Positions 1-7,039 of a stretch of DNA of 13,534 nt are shown here, in pieces (position 1 is the first letter of the stretch; the number at the start of each line of letters is the position of its first letter). The stretch spans positions 1 through 13,534 of the forward strand of contig ONWZ01000038.1 in NCBI GenBank assembly GCA_900321645.1. Direction: 5' to 3'. The notes beneath the pieces were generated by a model. It was not told the DNA's origin. It did no database searches and saw only the letters and a program-made list of their open reading frames with translations. The position numbers were made by a program, and so were the translations under genes. This DNA is from an uncultured Eubacteriales bacterium (GTDB lineage: Bacteria; Bacillota_I; Bacilli_A; RF39; UBA660).

Positions 1-82
1 CAGCATCAAGAGCTCTAGCAGCATCAGCCTTAGTTAAATCTGCTTTTTCAGCAACGAATTCTACTAATTCAGCTTTTGTCAT
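1..82 (-). CDS. hup: HU-family DNA-binding protein, N-terminal fragment
   Basis: Only the first 27 codons lie in the window; the rest is beyond the left edge. The protein starts MTKAELVEFVAEKADLTKAD and continues AARALDA, which matches the first helix-turn-helix dimerisation arm of HU (compare the common MNK-ELV-x-AVAEKAGL-K-DA pattern). HU is a small homodimeric nucleoid protein that bends DNA with little sequence preference. The ATG at 82-80 is preceded by GGAGG at 97-93, a strong ribosome site with a 10-base gap, which fixes the start. It follows spoIVA on the same strand but a terminator lies between them, so it is probably its own transcript. The 5' region carries a perfect inverted repeat (see 107-129). 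The family call is firm despite the short length; HU as opposed to IHF is inferred from the phylum. Confidence 0.88.
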   Translation of the reverse strand, partial: MTKAELVEFVAEKADLTKADAARALDA

Positions 83-106
83 TTTTTGTTTACCTCCGTT
101 TTCTTT

Positions 107-129
107 TAAGCATACTCAATCTATGCTTA
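107..129. promoter_or_regulatory. Inverted repeat upstream of hup
   Basis: TAAGCATA at 107-114 and TATGCTTA at 122-129 form a perfect 8-base inverted repeat around a 7-base spacer. It ends 10 bases upstream of the hup ribosome site. If the putative promoter at 132-160 is used, transcription would start inside the repeat, which suits a dimeric repressor operator. If transcription starts further upstream, it would form a hairpin in the leader. No T-run follows it, so it is not an intrinsic terminator. The function is inferred. Confidence 0.5.
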
Positions 130-131
130 CA

Positions 132-160
132 AATATATGGTAGCACGAATCCCCTTTAAA
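132..160 (-). promoter_or_regulatory. Putative hup promoter
   Basis: On the minus strand TTTAAA (160-155) and TATATT (137-132) are separated by 17 bases, a fair match to the vegetative sigma-A boxes. The inferred start point near 125 gives a leader of about 40 bases that includes the hup ribosome site. AT-rich DNA gives many such matches, so this is tentative. Confidence 0.35.
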
Positions 161-175
161 ATCAAGTAGTTAACT

Positions 176-205
176 AAAAAAAGACCATAAAATATGGCTT
201 TTTTT
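176..205 (-). terminator. Intrinsic terminator of spoIVA
   Basis: About 25 bases past the spoIVA stop, the minus strand reads A7-G-CCATA-TTT-TATGG-T-C-T7. The CCATA/TATGG stem continues through G-C and A-T pairs with one bulged base and ends in a run of seven T. The A-run on the other side makes it formally bidirectional, but no plus-strand gene lies near it. Confidence 0.7.
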
Positions 206-230
206 CATAAATGTTTACAAAAAGTGTCCA

Positions 231-1700
231 TTATATTACAATAGCAATCATCGTAGAACTACCTTTATTAATTATTTTAGTTAGGGTTTGACATAATTTA
301 TACCTTACATTATCTGGCATCATAGCTAATTTTGCTTGAATTCCTTCTTGAACAATTACATCTAAGCTTCGGCCAAAAATCTCACTTTTCCAAATATCTT
401 CGCCATTTTTACTATCAGTAAGACTCTTAATTAACTCCTTGCTTTGCATTTCACTGCCGATAATTGGCTCAAATGTCGACTCTACATCTACCTTAATCAT
501 ATGTATTGAAGGTGCTTTTGCTTTTAATTTTACGCCATATCTACCACCTTGCTTAATAATTTCTGGCTTTTCTAATTTCATATCTGCTAGCGTTGGCGAA
601 GCAATTCCATATCCTGTCTGTTTAACAGTCTTAAGCGCACTTTTAATTTGATCATATTCACTTTTCGTATCATTAAATTCTTGAAATAATGATAATAGTT
701 GTGCTTTGGAACAAATATCAATATTAATTATGTCTTTTAACACTTGATTATATAATCCTTCTGGTGCTGATAGATTAATTGTTACTTCACCAGTAGAAGT
801 GTCGATATCGGAAAGATATGCTTTTTCAATATATTCATTGTCATCAAAGTAATTGGTAATTTTTTCAACATCTCTAATTTTATCAATTGATATAACACTT
901 TCTTTTATTTTATCAATATATGCTTTTTTAACATAATGATCTGGATTAAGTATTGATATCCAGTCGGGCATATTAAATTTAACATCAACTACTGGAAATT
1001 CATATAATGCTTCCCTTAAAATATTAATCATATCTCTTTCTTGCATTACTTCAACATTTATTGGTAATACCGGTACATTATATTTATCTTTTAATTCATT
1101 AGTTAGATTAATTGTTTCTGGATTGGCTGGATTAGCACTATTTAAAAGTACAATATACGGTTTACCAAGTTCTTTTAATTCACTTATGACTGTTTCTTCG
1201 GCAGGAAGATAATCGTTTCTTTTAAATTCTCCAAAAGAGCCATCTGAAGTAATGACGATTCCAATCGTTGAATGATCTTTAATAACTTTTTCGGTACCAA
1301 TTTCAGCCGCTTCAATAAATGGAATAGGTTCACTATACCAAGGAGTCATAACATATCTGGGCCCATTTTCATCATCGACACCTTTAGCATCATTAATGAC
1401 ATATCCGACACAATCAATCATTTTAATATTGGCACTAAAATCATCAATCATTATTTTGGCAGCATTAGCAGGCACAAATTTAGGCTCTGTCGTCATAATC
1501 ATTTTACCACTAGCTGCTTGGGGCAATTCATCCAATGTTCTTTTCTTTTCAAATTCATCTTGAATGTTGGGAACTACCAAATTTTCCATAAATCTACGAA
1601 TAAATGTTGATTTACCAGTTCTAACAGCTCCGACAATTCCTAAATAGATATCTCCTCCGGTACGCTTAGCAATATTTTTAATAACCTCTATTTTTTCCAT
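231..1700 (-). CDS. spoIVA: Stage IV sporulation protein A (spore coat morphogenetic ATPase)
   Basis: SpoIVA polymerises on the forespore surface using ATP, is anchored there by the small peptide SpoVM, and forms the basement layer on which the coat is built. This 489-residue protein matches the family over its whole length (B. subtilis has 492). Visible landmarks are RTGGDIYLGIVGAVRTGKST with the Walker A at residues 24-32, the sensor threonines T70-T71 in IMTTEPKF, the Walker B-like D96 in IDCVGY, and conserved DENGPR, TPWYSEPIPF and HSTIG blocks. The C-terminal part keeps KQTGYGIASP, GVKLKAKAPSIHMIKVDVES and EGIQAKLAMMP. The protein ends GSSTMIAIVI, where B. subtilis has a Gly-Gly before the final LIAIIL. 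The start is fixed by GAGAGG at 1712-1707, six bases before ATG. A sigma-E-like promoter lies upstream. It is a single-gene unit with a terminator downstream. Identification is certain; whether the host actually sporulates cannot be seen here. Confidence 0.98.
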   Translation of the reverse strand: MEKIEVIKNIAKRTGGDIYLGIVGAVRTGKSTFIRRFMENLVVPNIQDEFEKKRTLDELPQAASGKMIMTTEPKFVPANAAKIMIDDFSANIKMIDCVGYVINDAKGVDDENGPRYVMTPWYSEPIPFIEAAEIGTEKVIKDHSTIGIVITSDGSFGEFKRNDYLPAEETVISELKELGKPYIVLLNSANPANPETINLTNELKDKYNVPVLPINVEVMQERDMINILREALYEFPVVDVKFNMPDWISILNPDHYVKKAYIDKIKESVISIDKIRDVEKITNYFDDNEYIEKAYLSDIDTSTGEVTINLSAPEGLYNQVLKDIINIDICSKAQLLSLFQEFNDTKSEYDQIKSALKTVKQTGYGIASPTLADMKLEKPEIIKQGGRYGVKLKAKAPSIHMIKVDVESTFEPIIGSEMQSKELIKSLTDSKNGEDIWKSEIFGRSLDVIVQEGIQAKLAMMPDNVRYKLCQTLTKIINKGSSTMIAIVI

Positions 1701-1721
1701 ACAAAACCTCTCTTCTACTTA

Positions 1722-1749
1722 ATAGTATGTGAAAACATAATGTTTATTC
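1722..1749 (-). promoter_or_regulatory. Sigma-E-like promoter of spoIVA
   Basis: The minus strand has CATACTAT at 1729-1722, seven of eight matches to the sigma-E -10 consensus CATACAnT with its usual AT variation. GAATAAA at 1749-1743, 13 bases upstream, is a partial match to the -35 box KMATATT. In B. subtilis spoIVA is transcribed in the mother cell by sigma-E, so the box is where one would expect it. The inferred start near 1715 precedes the ribosome site at 1712-1707 by very little, so the leader would be short. No sigma-A TATAAT box is seen in this gap. Confidence 0.55.
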
Positions 1750-1758
1750 ACAAAGTAG

Positions 1759-1781
1759 AAAAAAAGACGATTTTCATCGCC
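1759..1781 (-). terminator. Intrinsic terminator of the 1781-2434 gene
   Basis: The minus strand reads GGCGAT-GAAA-ATCGTC-T7: a six-pair stem with one G-U pair, a GNRA tetraloop and a seven-T tail. The first G of the stem is the last base of the TAG stop codon, so termination follows translation immediately. Confidence 0.88.
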
Positions 1782-2434
1782 TAATGATTTTCTTTATACC
1801 ATCTGCAATACTTATCTTGAGTAAATCCTCCGTCAATATATTGGAATTTAGTATTTTCATTAACTGTTACTTCATTTTCACCAACATACTCATATTCAAC
1901 CCACGTATCGCCTCTTTTAACATTCATTTTGCCATCACCGGGTTCACCCATATCAATCATAAGTGTTGTATAACTTGCTGTCGTATCACCACTCATTTGA
2001 TCATTTAAATTAACCGGAGCAATTAACTTTAATTCATAGTTATTATCGTTGGTTTTATTAAATGTTATGATACGATAAGTAATAATACCATCAGAGTTGA
2101 ATTTCGCCATTCTTACATACGTATTAATTTCAAGTGCTGTACCGGCACAAGTATTATCATTAAATTGAATATGTGCCCAATTTCCTTTAATTTTGTTCCA
2201 CAAGTCGTATACTTCATCATTTTTCATATTAGTTTCTGCTTTACTATAAACATCATTGCTATTTATGATATTACTATCTTCGACAAATCCATCGTTAGAA
2301 CAATCAGTAACGTTATTTTTACTAAATGATAAATATCCTTCTTTATTTAAAAAGAATAAAGCAATGGCAAATAAAAGTAATAAAATAACAATTGTAAGTA
2401 ATATAGGTAAAAAATTATTTTTCTTTTCCTCCAT
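1781..2434 (-). CDS. Membrane-anchored protein of unknown function
   Basis: I do not recognise a named family. The 217-residue protein begins with a charged MEEKKNN and one hydrophobic helix at about residues 8-30, so it is probably a single-pass protein anchored by its N terminus with the rest outside the membrane. Residues 31-75 are polar and probably a linker. From about 76 to 217 the pattern is beta-rich, opening DLWNKIKGNWAHIQF, then NDNTCAG (Cys96), a run of alternating strands, and a YCRWY end (Cys210). The KGxW opening followed by strands resembles the first strand of lipocalin-like small beta-barrels, but that is only an analogy. Cys45, Cys96 and Cys210 could form a disulphide. AAGGAGGA at 2446-2439 fixes the ATG. 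It stands alone between the uvrA terminator and its own terminator. The three-gene context gives no clue to function. Confidence 0.8.
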   Translation of the reverse strand: MEEKKNNFLPILLTIVILLLLFAIALFFLNKEGYLSFSKNNVTDCSNDGFVEDSNIINSNDVYSKAETNMKNDEVYDLWNKIKGNWAHIQFNDNTCAGTALEINTYVRMAKFNSDGIITYRIITFNKTNDNNYELKLIAPVNLNDQMSGDTTASYTTLMIDMGEPGDGKMNVKRGDTWVEYEYVGENEVTVNENTKFQYIDGGFTQDKYCRWYKENH

Positions 2435-2452
2435 CTTATCCTCCTTAAATAC

Positions 2453-2461
2453 ATATTAGCA
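2453..2461 (-). promoter_or_regulatory. Putative extended -10 promoter of the 1781-2434 gene
   Basis: The minus strand carries TGC-TAATAT, fitting the extended -10 form TGnTATAAT with one mismatch, 18 bases upstream of the start codon and a few bases before the ribosome site. A TTAACA further upstream is 22 bases away, too far to serve as its -35, though it could pair with TATGCT at 17 bases instead. Both readings put the promoter against the uvrA terminator tail. Confidence 0.3.
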
Positions 2462-2472
2462 TATATTAAGAT

Positions 2473-2513
2473 AAAAAAAGTGTTAAAACGACTTAATAAT
2501 CAATTTTTACACT
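2473..2513 (-). terminator. Intrinsic terminator of uvrA
   Basis: After the uvrA stop the minus strand has AGTGTAAAA, a loop of about 17 bases, then TTTTAACACT and a run of T. The arms pair over nine bases with one bulge. The stem is AT-rich and the loop large, so it is weaker than the other terminators in the window. Confidence 0.6.
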
Positions 2514-2522
2514 ATTTTTACA

Positions 2523-5330
2523 TTATTTTAAATATGTTTTTAAAAATTGTCCAGTATAACTTTCTTTGCATTTAGCAACTTCTTCTGGAGTACCGGTAGT
2601 AACTACTGTACCACCCATATCTCCGCCCTCAGGTCCTAAATCAATAATATAGTCAGCTACCTTAATAACATCTAGATTATGTTCGATGACAATTACGGTA
2701 TCTCCGTTATCGACAATTCTTTGTAAAATAACCAATAATTTCTTAATATCATCAGCATGTAAACCAGTTGTTGGTTCATCCAAAATAAAGATACTTTTAC
2801 CAGTTGGCTTCTTTTGTAGCTCCTTAGCTAGTTTTACTCTACCCGCCTCGCCACCTGATAAGGTTGGAGCACTTTGACCTAATTCGATGTAACTAAGCCC
2901 AACATCATACATTATTTGTAGTTTATCCTTAATCTTTTTATGATTTTCAAAGAATGGTAATGCTTCCGAAACTCTCATTTTAAGTACATCTGCAATATTT
3001 TTATCTTTAAATTTAATTTGTAATGTTTCACTATTATATCTTGTTCCATTACAAACTTCACAAGGAACATATACATCAGGTAAAAAATTCATTTCAATTC
3101 TTTTAACGCCATCGCCCCAACATGCTTCACATCTTCCACCTTTAACATTGAATGAAAAACGGTTTTTACCATAACCTCTGATTTTTGATTCTTTCATATC
3201 GGCAAATAAGTCTCTAATATCATCGAATACTGATACATAAGTAGCAGGATTGCTTCTTGGTGTTCTACCAATTGGATCTTGAGTAATATGAACCACTTTA
3301 TCGATATTTTCTAATCCAGTTACTTCTTTGCATTCGCCAACGACCGTTCTTGATTTATAAACGTGTTTCATCAAAGCATTATATAAAATATCATTAACCA
3401 AGGTTGATTTACCAGACCCAGACACACCAGTAACACAGATAAATTTACCAAGTGGAAATTTAACATTAATATTTTTTAGATTATGTTCTTTAGCACCCTT
3501 TACTTCAATAAATTGACAATTTCCTTTACGTCTTTTTTTAGGAACATCTATTTTTAGGGTACCACGAAGGTATTTGCCAGTAAGTGAATTAGGATTATTC
3601 ATAACTTCTTGTGGTGTACCAGCCGCCATAATCTTACCGCCATCATTACCAGCACCCGGCCCAATATCCACTAAATAATCAGCAGCAAGCATCGTATCAG
3701 TATCATGTTCGACGACAATTAGGGTGTTACCTAAATCACGCATTTCTTTTAATGAATTGATTAGTTTTTCATTATCTCTTTGATGTAAGCCGATTGAAGG
3801 TTCATCTAAAACATATAAAACGCCTGTAAGTTTACTACCAATTTGGGTAGCTAATCTAATTCTTTGAGCTTCACCACCAGATAATGTACTTGCTGAACGA
3901 GATAGAGCAATATAACCTAAACCAACATTATTTAAAAACTCTAAGCGATTAATAATTTCTTTTATCAGTAATTCACTAATTTTCTTTTGTTCATTATTTA
4001 GTTTAAGATTCTTCGTAAAACTATATAAGTCAGAAATACTCATATTAGTCATCTCATAAATATTCTTATTATTGATTAAGACACTTAAAATATCTTCCTT
4101 TAATCTCGTACCATGACAAAGTGGACATTTTTGTTCTATCATAAAGCCTTCAATCCACTCTCTTACCCAAGTAGCAGTTGTTTCGATGTATCTACGTTCT
4201 AGATTAGTAATAATACCTTCATAATAAGCATCCTTTGTTCTACTTCCCCCAGAACGAGACTGATAATTAAAGTGCATAACATCTGGGGAACCACACAAAA
4301 TTATATCTAATTTTTCCCTAGGAATATCTTTAATTGGCATATCTAAATCGATATTGTAATATCTAGCAACCGTTGATATTTCGGTATATAAAATATTTTG
4401 TTCAACCGTGACTGTTTTAATCCCGCCATCATTAATACTTAACTTATTGTCAGGAATTAATAATTCCTCACTAATTTTCATTTTTACACCTAAACCATTA
4501 CATTCAGGACAAGCACCATATGGAGCATTAAAAGAAAACATTCTTGGTTCTAATTCTGGTAAAGAAAAATCACAATCAGGACAAGCATATTTCTCGCTCA
4601 TAATTATCTGACTGCCGCCAATAACATCGATGACACATTTACCATTAGCTTTCTTACAAGCAAGTTCAATTGCTTCATATAAACGACTTCTAATATTATC
4701 TTTAATAATTAAACGATCAATAATAATTTCAATCGAGTGTTTTTTATTCTTTTCTAAGGTAATATTCTCGGACAAATCATAATCATTACCGTCGATTCGT
4801 GCACGTAAAAAACCCTCTTTTTTTAAGTCATCTAATAAATCTTTTTGCGTCCCTTTTTCACCATAGACAATTGGACTTAATACTCTTATCTTAGTTCCTT
4901 CAGGAAGATTCATTATTTGTAACGTCATTTCTTCAATACTTTGACTAGTAATTGGCTTGTGATGATTAGGACAATATGGAATGCCAATACGAGCGTATAA
5001 TAATCTTAAAAAATCATATATTTCGGTAACAGTTCCAACGGTACTACGAGGATTGTTGTTAGTGCTTTTTTGATCAATACTGATACTTGGACTTAATCCT
5101 TCGATACTATCGACATCCGGTTTATTAGTACCACCTAAAAATTGTCTTGCATAAGCGCTAAGACTATCGACATATCTTCTTTGGCCTTCAGCAAATATGG
5201 TATCGAAAGCTAAACTGCTTTTACCACTTCCTGATACACCGGTCATAACAATTAACTTATTTTTAGGCAAAGTAATATCAATATTCTTTAAATTATTTTC
5301 TCTAGCCCCTTTGATAATAATTTGGTCCAT
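2523..5330 (-). CDS. uvrA: Excinuclease ABC subunit A
   Basis: UvrA is the dimeric ATPase that scans DNA for bulky lesions and loads UvrB in nucleotide excision repair. The 935 residues match the usual length of about 940. Both ABC modules are complete: the first Walker A is GVSGSGKSS at 31-39, followed by the first CxxC-CxxC zinc site (C250, C253, C274, C277), the signature LSGGEAQR and Walker B VLDEPSIGLH. The second Walker A contains K641, the second zinc site is C734, C737, C757, C760, and the second signature LSGGEAGR is at 824-831 with Walker B ILDEPTTGLH. The second signature has Gly830 where the family nearly always has Gln; the first is canonical. The ATG is preceded by AAAGGAAG. No uvrB is adjacent, unlike the uvrBA pair of B. 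subtilis; it sits behind sigH with its own promoter. Confidence 0.98.
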   Translation of the reverse strand: MDQIIIKGARENNLKNIDITLPKNKLIVMTGVSGSGKSSLAFDTIFAEGQRRYVDSLSAYARQFLGGTNKPDVDSIEGLSPSISIDQKSTNNNPRSTVGTVTEIYDFLRLLYARIGIPYCPNHHKPITSQSIEEMTLQIMNLPEGTKIRVLSPIVYGEKGTQKDLLDDLKKEGFLRARIDGNDYDLSENITLEKNKKHSIEIIIDRLIIKDNIRSRLYEAIELACKKANGKCVIDVIGGSQIIMSEKYACPDCDFSLPELEPRMFSFNAPYGACPECNGLGVKMKISEELLIPDNKLSINDGGIKTVTVEQNILYTEISTVARYYNIDLDMPIKDIPREKLDIILCGSPDVMHFNYQSRSGGSRTKDAYYEGIITNLERRYIETTATWVREWIEGFMIEQKCPLCHGTRLKEDILSVLINNKNIYEMTNMSISDLYSFTKNLKLNNEQKKISELLIKEIINRLEFLNNVGLGYIALSRSASTLSGGEAQRIRLATQIGSKLTGVLYVLDEPSIGLHQRDNEKLINSLKEMRDLGNTLIVVEHDTDTMLAADYLVDIGPGAGNDGGKIMAAGTPQEVMNNPNSLTGKYLRGTLKIDVPKKRRKGNCQFIEVKGAKEHNLKNINVKFPLGKFICVTGVSGSGKSTLVNDILYNALMKHVYKSRTVVGECKEVTGLENIDKVVHITQDPIGRTPRSNPATYVSVFDDIRDLFADMKESKIRGYGKNRFSFNVKGGRCEACWGDGVKRIEMNFLPDVYVPCEVCNGTRYNSETLQIKFKDKNIADVLKMRVSEALPFFENHKKIKDKLQIMYDVGLSYIELGQSAPTLSGGEAGRVKLAKELQKKPTGKSIFILDEPTTGLHADDIKKLLVILQRIVDNGDTVIVIEHNLDVIKVADYIIDLGPEGGDMGGTVVTTGTPEEVAKCKESYTGQFLKTYLK

Positions 5331-5368
5331 AAGTATCTTCCTTTCAAAAATATAATTACTAAATAAAT

Positions 5369-5396
5369 ATTATACCCTAAAATCAAAAAAAGACAA
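5369..5396 (-). promoter_or_regulatory. Promoter of uvrA
   Basis: The minus strand has TTGTCT (5396-5391), 16 bases, then TATAAT (5374-5369), a good sigma-A match 38 bases before the uvrA start. The -35 box lies inside the descending arm of the sigH terminator, so the two signals share bases. I see no clear LexA/DinR box (CGAAC-N4-GTTCG) here. Confidence 0.6.
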
Positions 5397-5410
5397 CTAA
5401 CTTAGTCATC
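5385..5410 (-). terminator. Intrinsic terminator of the mrnC-sigH operon
   Basis: The minus strand reads GATGACTA-AGT-TAGTTGTC followed by T7. The eight-pair stem includes two G-U pairs. The sigH stop codon lies within the hairpin, so a ribosome finishing sigH would cover its left arm. Confidence 0.75.
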
Positions 5411-5983
5411 TATTTTGATATTTTTCTTAATTTTTTCTCTTATTCTAAAGAATGTATTATAGATTGCTTTCATATCCTTGTTTAATATATTGGCAATTTC
5501 TTCAAAAGAATAGCCTTTTAATCGCAAGTCAAACACTTGCTTTTCAAATGGCGTGAGTTTTTCTCTAATTAAATTTGCTATTTCCTTATTATTATCCCTA
5601 CCAACAAAATATTTTTCAATATCTGTTGCATCACGCATTGTTTTCTCTAAACTATCATTAATAGTAATGGCTTCATTTAATATACGATCTTTTCCACTCG
5701 TCATCTTTTTTAAGTAATTAGCAATTTGTCGATCTATGCATAGATTCGCAAAAGTATAAAAAGTTGCATCTGTATCTTGCGAAAAGTTTCTAATTGCTTC
5801 ATCCAACCCAATAAATCCTTCTTGCATAATATCATTGATTTCAACGCCGTGATGTGAAGCAAAGACAATGGCATTTTTACTCTTCTTAACGACTATTGGC
5901 TTATATTTACGATAGATTAGATTAATAGCATCTTCATTTCCATCTTGTGCTAAGTACACTAATTCGTATTCATTGTGCTCCAT
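5402..5983 (-). CDS. sigH: SigH-type RNA polymerase sigma factor
   Basis: A 193-residue sigma-70-family protein with regions 2 and 4 only. Region 2 is INDIMQEGFIGLDEAIRNF (about 49-67) followed by FYTFANLCIDRQIANYLKK (75-93), the core-binding and -10-recognition part. Region 4 is LTPFEKQVFDLRLKGYSFEEIANIL (143-167) and the helix around IYNTFFRIREKI. Both blocks align with B. subtilis SigH (218 residues), for example its DIVQEGMIGL and AELCITRQI. The neighbours support this: mrnC and rlmB precede sigH in Bacillus as well. SigH drives entry into sporulation and stationary-phase genes in Bacillus; in other lineages its relatives serve competence, so its target here is inferred. Its ATG overlaps the rlmB stop by one base (TAATG), with AGGTG upstream, so the two are translationally coupled. 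Confidence 0.85.
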   Translation of the reverse strand: MEHNEYELVYLAQDGNEDAINLIYRKYKPIVVKKSKNAIVFASHHGVEINDIMQEGFIGLDEAIRNFSQDTDATFYTFANLCIDRQIANYLKKMTSGKDRILNEAITINDSLEKTMRDATDIEKYFVGRDNNKEIANLIREKLTPFEKQVFDLRLKGYSFEEIANILNKDMKAIYNTFFRIREKIKKNIKIDD

Positions 5984-6684
5984 TATCGATCACCTGAAAC
6001 AATTCTAGCTAAAATTATTCCGGCAGAAACTGAGGCATTTAAGCTATTAATTTTACCAATCATCGGTATCGTCGCAATATAATCACAATTATCTTTGACA
6101 ATTTTGCTCATTCCATGGCCTTCGTTACCAATAATTAGACAAATTGGTGAATTATAATTAATTCTTGTATAATCTTCTCCGTTCATATCAGTGCCGACAA
6201 TCCAATATCCTAAATCTTTCAATTTGGTAATTGTGGCTGTCAGATTACTAACTTTAACGATTGGCATATTGTAAATAGCGCCAGCACTAGTTTTAACAAC
6301 CGTTCCGTTAACTACCACACTTCGGTCATTAGGAATAATAATTGCATCTATCCCTAGTGCTTCACAAGTTCTAATAATTGCTCCAAAATTATGTGGGTCT
6401 TCCAAATGATCCAACATAACAACCAAAGGATGCTTTTTTTCTATTTTAGTAATATAGTCAAAATCAAAAGTTTGAACGTCATCTACCTCAATAACAATTC
6501 CTTGATGCAATCCATCTACCTTATTATCTAACACTTTGGTTGGAACAACGGTATATTTAATATGATTCTTTCTAATTAAATCAAAGATATCTTTATCGTT
6601 AAATTTATCAGCCAAATATATTTTATTAATTTTTTCATGGCTATTAATTTTCTCTTTAGCTACATTTTTTCCATATATTAGCAT
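5983..6684 (-). CDS. rlmB: SpoU-family RNA 2'-O-ribose methyltransferase (RlmB/TrmH type)
   Basis: The 233-residue protein has the N-terminal substrate-binding domain (MLIYGKNVAKEKI at the start, LHQGIVIEV at about 59-67) and a SPOUT knot domain. The three SpoU motifs are visible: DPHNFGAIIRT at 96-106 (N99, R105), IGNEGHGMS at 185-193, and SLNASVSAGI at 214-223. Such enzymes methylate a ribose in rRNA, G2251 of 23S in E. coli RlmB, using S-adenosylmethionine. The operon position next to mrnC and sigH matches the Bacillus YacO/RlmB gene, which favours RlmB over the tRNA enzymes TrmH and TrmL, but the target nucleotide is inferred. The ATG lies one base past the preceding TAA, and its GGAGG (6695-6691) is inside the end of the rhodanese gene, so coupling is likely. 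Confidence 0.92.
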   Translation of the reverse strand: MLIYGKNVAKEKINSHEKINKIYLADKFNDKDIFDLIRKNHIKYTVVPTKVLDNKVDGLHQGIVIEVDDVQTFDFDYITKIEKKHPLVVMLDHLEDPHNFGAIIRTCEALGIDAIIIPNDRSVVVNGTVVKTSAGAIYNMPIVKVSNLTATITKLKDLGYWIVGTDMNGEDYTRINYNSPICLIIGNEGHGMSKIVKDNCDYIATIPMIGKINSLNASVSAGIILARIVSGDR

Positions 6685-6685
6685 T

Positions 6686-7039
6686 TTATTCCTCCAAATC
6701 GCCGCCCCAGTTTAATAATCCACCATCAAGATCATATAGATTAGTATACCCCATATCAACTAGTGTTTGAACAGCTTTTCTACTTCTCATGCCTGATTGG
6801 CAATAAACAATTATTTTAGTATCTTTTGCATAAGCTATGGTATCTATTTGATCAAGCGGAATATTTACGGCATTAGGGATATGTTCACGGTTGTATTCTT
6901 CGCTTGTTCTAACATCAATTAAAACAGCCCCACTATTAAGAATATCATGTGCTTGATTAGTATCAATAATTTCAAAGCTTTTATTATCACAAGCGGTAAA
7001 TAAAAGAATTATTACGATCAAACTAATTATCTTTTTCAT
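6686..7039 (-). CDS. Rhodanese-like domain lipoprotein
   Basis: A 117-residue protein with a signal peptide (MKKIISLIVIILLFTAC) that ends in a lipobox at Cys17, so it is probably lipid-anchored on the outer face of the membrane. The position before the usual small residues is Phe14, acceptable but not the commonest. Residues 24-115 form one rhodanese domain: VLIDVRTSEEYNREHIPNAVNIP at 39-61, catalytic Cys80 in the CQSGMR loop (80-85), and DLDGGLLNWGG at the end. Single-domain rhodaneses carry persulphide sulphur or act in thiol redox chemistry; the donor and acceptor here are unknown. It overlaps the end of mrnC by 17 bases and abuts rlmB, with GGAGG at 7050-7046 six bases before ATG. In B. 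subtilis this operon holds yacP/rae1 rather than a rhodanese. Confidence 0.92.
   Translation of the reverse strand: MKKIISLIVIILLFTACDNKSFEIIDTNQAHDILNSGAVLIDVRTSEEYNREHIPNAVNIPLDQIDTIAYAKDTKIIVYCQSGMRSRKAVQTLVDMGYTNLYDLDGGLLNWGGDLEE

Noticed and set aside
5331..5400. SOS (LexA/DinR) box upstream of uvrA
   Set aside because: No CGAAC-N4-GTTCG-like sequence is present in the gap, although uvrA is SOS-controlled in many bacteria.
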